64,000 bases of DNA, from the NCBI GenBank assembly GCA_900314565.1, contig OMVU01000001.1:62001-126000 (forward strand), given 5' to 3'. Every line of letters starts with the position of its first letter. The stretch's first letter is position 1. The position numbers were made by a program, and so were the translations under genes. The DNA comes from an uncultured Eubacteriales bacterium. GTDB lineage: Bacteria; Bacillota; Clostridia; Lachnospirales; Lachnospiraceae. Below the pieces are notes generated by a model. That model saw only the letters and a list, made by a program, of their open reading frames with translations, made no database searches and was not told the origin of the DNA. Below are positions 61,186 to 64,000 of this stretch, piece after piece.

Positions 61186-62042
61186 AAGTCAGGATCAAAT
61201 TCACAAAGCTGGGCTCCCTCCGCTATATCGGACATCTTGATTTCATGAGGGCGATCCAGAAAATCATACGAAGGAGCGACGTGCAGGCCGCTTTTACAAA
61301 AGGCTACAGCCCGCATCTGATCCTCTCGTTCGCTGCACCTCTCGGGGTAGGACTGGAGGGGACCGGAGAATATTTTGACCTCGAAGTTGCCTACAGAGAT
61401 CCCTTTCCGCTCGATAAACAGGATTTTCAGCGCCTTGAGACCATAGGCCTTCAGAACGATGAGCTTCCCGACCCTCCCCATATGGAGGAAATCTGCGGGA
61501 TGCTGAATCGGGAAGCACCGGAAGGCGTGCTTTTTACCGCCTGCCGCCGTGTGAGCGAAAATAAGAGCAAGGCAATGGCGCTCGTTGCAAAGGCGGATTA
61601 CACGGTCTTTATCGAGGACGGATTTCTTCCGGAGACGGACTTTGCCCCTGTTCTGCACGATTTTATGGAGAAAGAGTCCATTGTTGTGCATAAGGTATCC
61701 AAGAAGACCGAGTCCGATGTGGATATCCGGCCGATGATCTATGAATTGTCTGCTGATCCGGCTGATCTCACTTTCACCGCCTGTGTACTGAGGGCACAAA
61801 CTGAGAAGGAAAAACAGGTGGCAGAGGAAGCCGCAGGAAGGATCCGGCAGGCCGGTTATAAGCGAAGCGTTTTCATGTCGCTCATGACGGGGAGCGCCGC
61901 GAATCTGAAACCGGAGACGGTCTTTCAGGCGGTCTGCATGCAAAACGGCGTGGAATACGATCCGTTCGCGATCAGGATCGTGCGCCACGAGCTCTATGCG
62001 GAGGACGGGCGGACGCTTGAGATGCTGGGAAGCAGATTCTGA
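61182..62042 (+). CDS. TIGR03936 family protein (DUF2344), radical SAM-associated
   Basis: The 286-residue protein starts MKVRIKFTKLGSLRYIGHLDF, and has GYSPHLILSFAAPLGVG, both typical of the DUF2344 family that is fused to or paired with TIGR03960 radical SAM proteins. It begins by ATGA overlap with that gene. Its function is not known; the constant link with RNase G and rplU suggests a role in RNA processing or ribosome biogenesis (inference). Confidence 0.88.
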   Translation: MKVRIKFTKLGSLRYIGHLDFMRAIQKIIRRSDVQAAFTKGYSPHLILSFAAPLGVGLEGTGEYFDLEVAYRDPFPLDKQDFQRLETIGLQNDELPDPPHMEEICGMLNREAPEGVLFTACRRVSENKSKAMALVAKADYTVFIEDGFLPETDFAPVLHDFMEKESIVVHKVSKKTESDVDIRPMIYELSADPADLTFTACVLRAQTEKEKQVAEEAAGRIRQAGYKRSVFMSLMTGSAANLKPETVFQAVCMQNGVEYDPFAIRIVRHELYAEDGRTLEMLGSRF

Positions 62043-62090
62043 AGCTGAAGCGGTACAATGACAGGAACACGGTCAATCGGGACGAAAAAA

Positions 62091-63224
62091 ATGAACGATT
62101 ATATTGTGACACAAATTGAATACGGACCGGACCGCTTCCTCGCAGCCGCCCTCTATGAAGACCGGAAGCTCAGGAACCTCCGGCTGGAAAAGTGTGGAGA
62201 GACCTCCGAGATCGGGAAGATCTATCTCGGCCATGTGGATTCCTATGCAAAGAACATAGGCGGAGCGTTCGTGAAATTTGACGGATCCCGACTTGCCTTC
62301 CTCCCGCATTATAAACGGGGACAGGGCGATCCCGGCAGGATCCTTCTGCAGATCACGAAGGACGCAGCCGGCAATAAGACATGCGTCGCGACACAGAGGC
62401 TCAGCATCGCCGGAAGGTACGCGGTGATGGAGCGGGGAAGCGGAGGGTTTTCATTTTCCAAAAAGCTCTCAAAGGGTGACAAAGAGCTCCTTGCAAAATG
62501 GACGGAGGGACTCTCCTATGAAGGCATGCGGCCGCTTCTGCGGACGAACGCCCCGAAGGCTCTGAAGGCGCAACTCTTATCGGAACTCGAAATGCTCGCC
62601 CGGCAGATGCAGAAGATCGTTCTGGATGCGGAGAAAGCGAAGCCCGGGACGCTGCTCTATGAGCCGGAGCCATTCTACGTTACGATGCTGCGTGATCTGT
62701 ATATGGCTCCTGACCGGCTCTGGTCGGATATTCCGCTCGCTGCGGAAAAGCTCGAAGGCTTTCCTCACGAAAATGAAGAGATCTGTTACACCGGCCGCTC
62801 TCTGAGCCTTGCGGTGCTCTATGAGCTTGGCCGGGATATCGACAGACTTCTCGCAAAGAAGGTCTGGCTGAAAAGCGGGGCGTATCTGGTCATCGAGAAG
62901 ACGGAGGCATTTGTCAGCATCGATGTGAACAGCGGCCGCTTTGAGAAAGGAAAAATTGCGGAGGAGACCTACCGTAAGATCAATCTGGAGGCGGCAGAGG
63001 AGATCGTGACCCAGGTGATCCTCAGAAATCTTTCGGGTATGATCCTCGTCGACTTTATCAAGCTTTCGAATCCCGACCACAGGGAGGAACTTGTCAATGT
63101 CATGAGAAAGCACGCGAAGCGCGACCGGCTTTCGATGGACGTGGTCGATCTCACGCCCCTCGGCATCATGGAGATCGTCCGGGAAAAGCGGGAGAAGCCG
63201 CTCCCGGAAATATTAAGAACGTGA
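62091..63224 (+). CDS. rng: RNase E/G family endoribonuclease, lacking the zinc-link
   Basis: The 377-residue protein has a short S1-like N-terminus (GKIYLGHVDSY and GGAFVKF), the 5' sensor/RNase H-like region (RPLLRTNAP) and the catalytic SIDVNSGR (Asp near 278) and LVDFIKL (Asp near 320). E. coli RNase G continues with a CPxCxG zinc-link; here the protein ends at EILRT before it. The second motif reads FIKL where FIDM is usual. Start ATG 62091 is chosen over 62058 by family start (MNDYIVTQIE); neither has a strong ribosome-binding site. A 23-bp tandem duplication sits across its stop codon. Confidence 0.88.
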   Translation: MNDYIVTQIEYGPDRFLAAALYEDRKLRNLRLEKCGETSEIGKIYLGHVDSYAKNIGGAFVKFDGSRLAFLPHYKRGQGDPGRILLQITKDAAGNKTCVATQRLSIAGRYAVMERGSGGFSFSKKLSKGDKELLAKWTEGLSYEGMRPLLRTNAPKALKAQLLSELEMLARQMQKIVLDAEKAKPGTLLYEPEPFYVTMLRDLYMAPDRLWSDIPLAAEKLEGFPHENEEICYTGRSLSLAVLYELGRDIDRLLAKKVWLKSGAYLVIEKTEAFVSIDVNSGRFEKGKIAEETYRKINLEAAEEIVTQVILRNLSGMILVDFIKLSNPDHREELVNVMRKHAKRDRLSMDVVDLTPLGIMEIVREKREKPLPEILRT

Positions 63225-63253
63225 AATTTGAAATATCAAGAACGTGAAATTTG
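63208..63253. repeat. 23-bp tandem duplication across the rng stop codon
   Basis: Units 63208-63230 and 63231-63253 differ at one base (both contain AAGAACGTGAAATTTG). The first unit contains the rng stop; the second is just upstream of the rplU -35. Confidence 0.85.
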
Positions 63254-63256
63254 GTA

Positions 63257-63285
63257 TTTACATAAGATTTTATTTGTGATAATAT
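63257..63285 (+). promoter_or_regulatory. Promoter of rplU
   Basis: -35 TTTACA (63257-63262), 17-base spacer, -10 TAATAT (63280-63285). Confidence 0.7.
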
Positions 63286-63290
63286 ATCCA

Positions 63291-63370
63291 AGTGTGCCGC
63301 ACAGAGAGGCTATAAGTCCGTTCAGACGGCGCCGAATCTGGCGAGTTTTTATGAGAAGGAGGTGTGCTCC
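63291..63370 (+). promoter_or_regulatory. Leader of rplU-prp-rpmA (L21 leader-like)
   Basis: CCGT/ACGG and CGCC/GGCG stems (about 63317-63343) are followed by AGTTTTTA (63344-63351) and then the rplU ribosome-binding site. It could be an attenuator and is in the position of the known ribosomal L21 leader of Firmicutes. Confidence 0.45.
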
Positions 63371-63676
63371 ATGTATGCAGTAATCGCAACTGGCGGAAAG
63401 CAGTACAAAGTTTCTGAAGGTGATGTTATCCGCGTTGAGAAGCTTGGCAAGGAAGTAGGCGAGACAGTCACATTCGATCAGGTCATCGCTGTCAGCAATG
63501 ACGGTCTGAAGGTCGGCGAAGATGTGAAGAACGCTACTGTCGAGGCAAAGGTCATTTCTAACGGCCGCGCTAAGAAAGTTATCGTATATCACTACAAGCC
63601 GAAGTCGGGCTATCATAAGAAGAATGGTCACAGACAGGCTTATACAGCTGTTAAGATCGAGAAGATCAGCTGCTGA
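63371..63676 (+). CDS. rplU: Ribosomal protein bL21
   Basis: A 101-residue 50S protein with the family start [18 protein letters not shown] and the C-terminal [24 protein letters not shown] 63371 follows AAGGAGGTG; the frame extends three codons further without need. It is followed by prp and, by the usual order, rpmA beyond the window. Confidence 0.97.
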   Translation: MYAVIATGGKQYKVSEGDVIRVEKLGKEVGETVTFDQVIAVSNDGLKVGEDVKNATVEAKVISNGRAKKVIVYHYKPKSGYHKKNGHRQAYTAVKIEKISC

Positions 63677-63678
63677 TC

Positions 63679-64000
63679 ATGATCACTGTTCGAGTTGAAC
63701 GGACAGGCGACAGCTTTTCCATGTTTCAGGTCACCGGTCACGCGGGATATGCGCAGAGCGGATACGATATCTACTGCGCAGCCGTTTCGGCGCTTACGCT
63801 GAACACGGTCAATTCCATCGAGGTCCTCTGCAAAGACAGAGTTGACGCGAAGGACCGGGACGGATTCCTGATCTGCAGATTTCCGGAAGGACTGTCTGAG
63901 GGCGGAAAGCTTCTCATGGATTCCATGATCATGGGACTCAGGCAGATCAGTGAAGGGGACGGTAAGACCCACGTAAAGGTAATAATCGAGGAGGTGCAGA
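63679..64000 (+). CDS. prp: Ribosomal-processing cysteine protease Prp (3' end outside window)
   Basis: Prp removes the N-terminal extension of ribosomal protein bL27 in Firmicutes. The visible 107 codons start MITVRVERTGDSF and contain the catalytic GHAGYAQSGYDIYCAAVS (His22, Cys34), shown as GHAG and CAAVS. It lies two bases after the rplU stop and before the expected rpmA, the substrate gene. The window ends just before its stop codon. Confidence 0.92.
   Translation, partial: MITVRVERTGDSFSMFQVTGHAGYAQSGYDIYCAAVSALTLNTVNSIEVLCKDRVDAKDRDGFLICRFPEGLSEGGKLLMDSMIMGLRQISEGDGKTHVKVIIEEVQ

Noticed and set aside
1-64000. CRISPR arrays, prophage, integrase/attachment sites, tRNA or rRNA genes
   Set aside because: None was seen. 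The tandem repeats present are short, few in copy number, and lie in coding sequence or at gene ends without spacers.

Overview
The window is a gene-dense, roughly 50-53% GC segment of a Clostridia (Firmicutes) chromosome, most likely a Lachnospiraceae-type organism. The evidence is gene order and content: DUF512 radical SAM-der-plsY-gpsA; cmk-ispH-rpsA; rpmB-asp23-fakA-recG-rsmD-coaD; the TIGR03960/TIGR03936 radical SAM pair followed by RNase G-rplU-prp; the sporulation-type gene gerW; a split biotin-dependent sodium-pump decarboxylase; strong GGAGG ribosome-binding sites; and frequent 1-4 nt stop/start overlaps. No tRNA, rRNA, CRISPR array, prophage, transposase or known defence locus was seen. 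This is core housekeeping sequence, with small repeats and MITE-like elements between genes.

Layout: 1-11 kb holds the 3' end of an EF-G-like GTPase, prs (minus), DUF512, der, plsY, gpsA, an aldo/keto reductase (minus), a membrane-anchored MutS-family ATPase and rnhA. 11-17 kb holds alaS with a structured leader, rpsU (only 58 codons), a metallophosphoesterase and scpA-scpB. 17-22.5 kb is a five-gene operon for a membrane, biotin-dependent, probably Na+-translocating decarboxylase: a divergent acyl-CoA-type carboxyltransferase, a lipoprotein-OadG fusion, a biotin carrier, OadB and OadA. 22.8-31.7 kb holds a BaiN-like flavoprotein, cmk, ispH, rpsA, an RNase H-like nuclease (minus), NusG-domain-II protein with Gx transporter, ruvAB and zapA. 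31.8-39.5 kb holds a U32 family protein, FtsW/RodA, a PBP, DUF2953 and gerW. 39.5-49.4 kb holds rpmB (minus), asp23, fakA, recG, a divergent mgsA, rsmD, coaD, a coiled-coil protein, pepD and a small alarmone synthetase. 49.4-54.6 kb holds an RsmF-like methyltransferase, a HAD hydrolase, a membrane protein, a RluA-type synthase, lepB and recU. 54.7-59 kb is a partial histidine operon, hisZ-hisG-hisD-hisIE, whose last gene carries a degenerate HisF-like barrel. 59-64 kb holds the two radical SAM genes, RNase G, rplU and prp (cut by the window end).

The most unusual content lies in repeats and in modified housekeeping genes. There are two MITE-like elements with apparent target duplications (7192-7360 and 8612-8763), the second with a deleted relative at 59026-59089. 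There are at least three families of short, mostly hairpin-forming intergenic repeats. There are several in-frame minisatellites (U32, DUF2953, radical SAM tail, ruvA end). The decarboxylase operon combines two different carboxyltransferase types around one biotin carrier and one sodium pump, and its acyl-CoA-type subunit lacks a motif normally conserved in that family.
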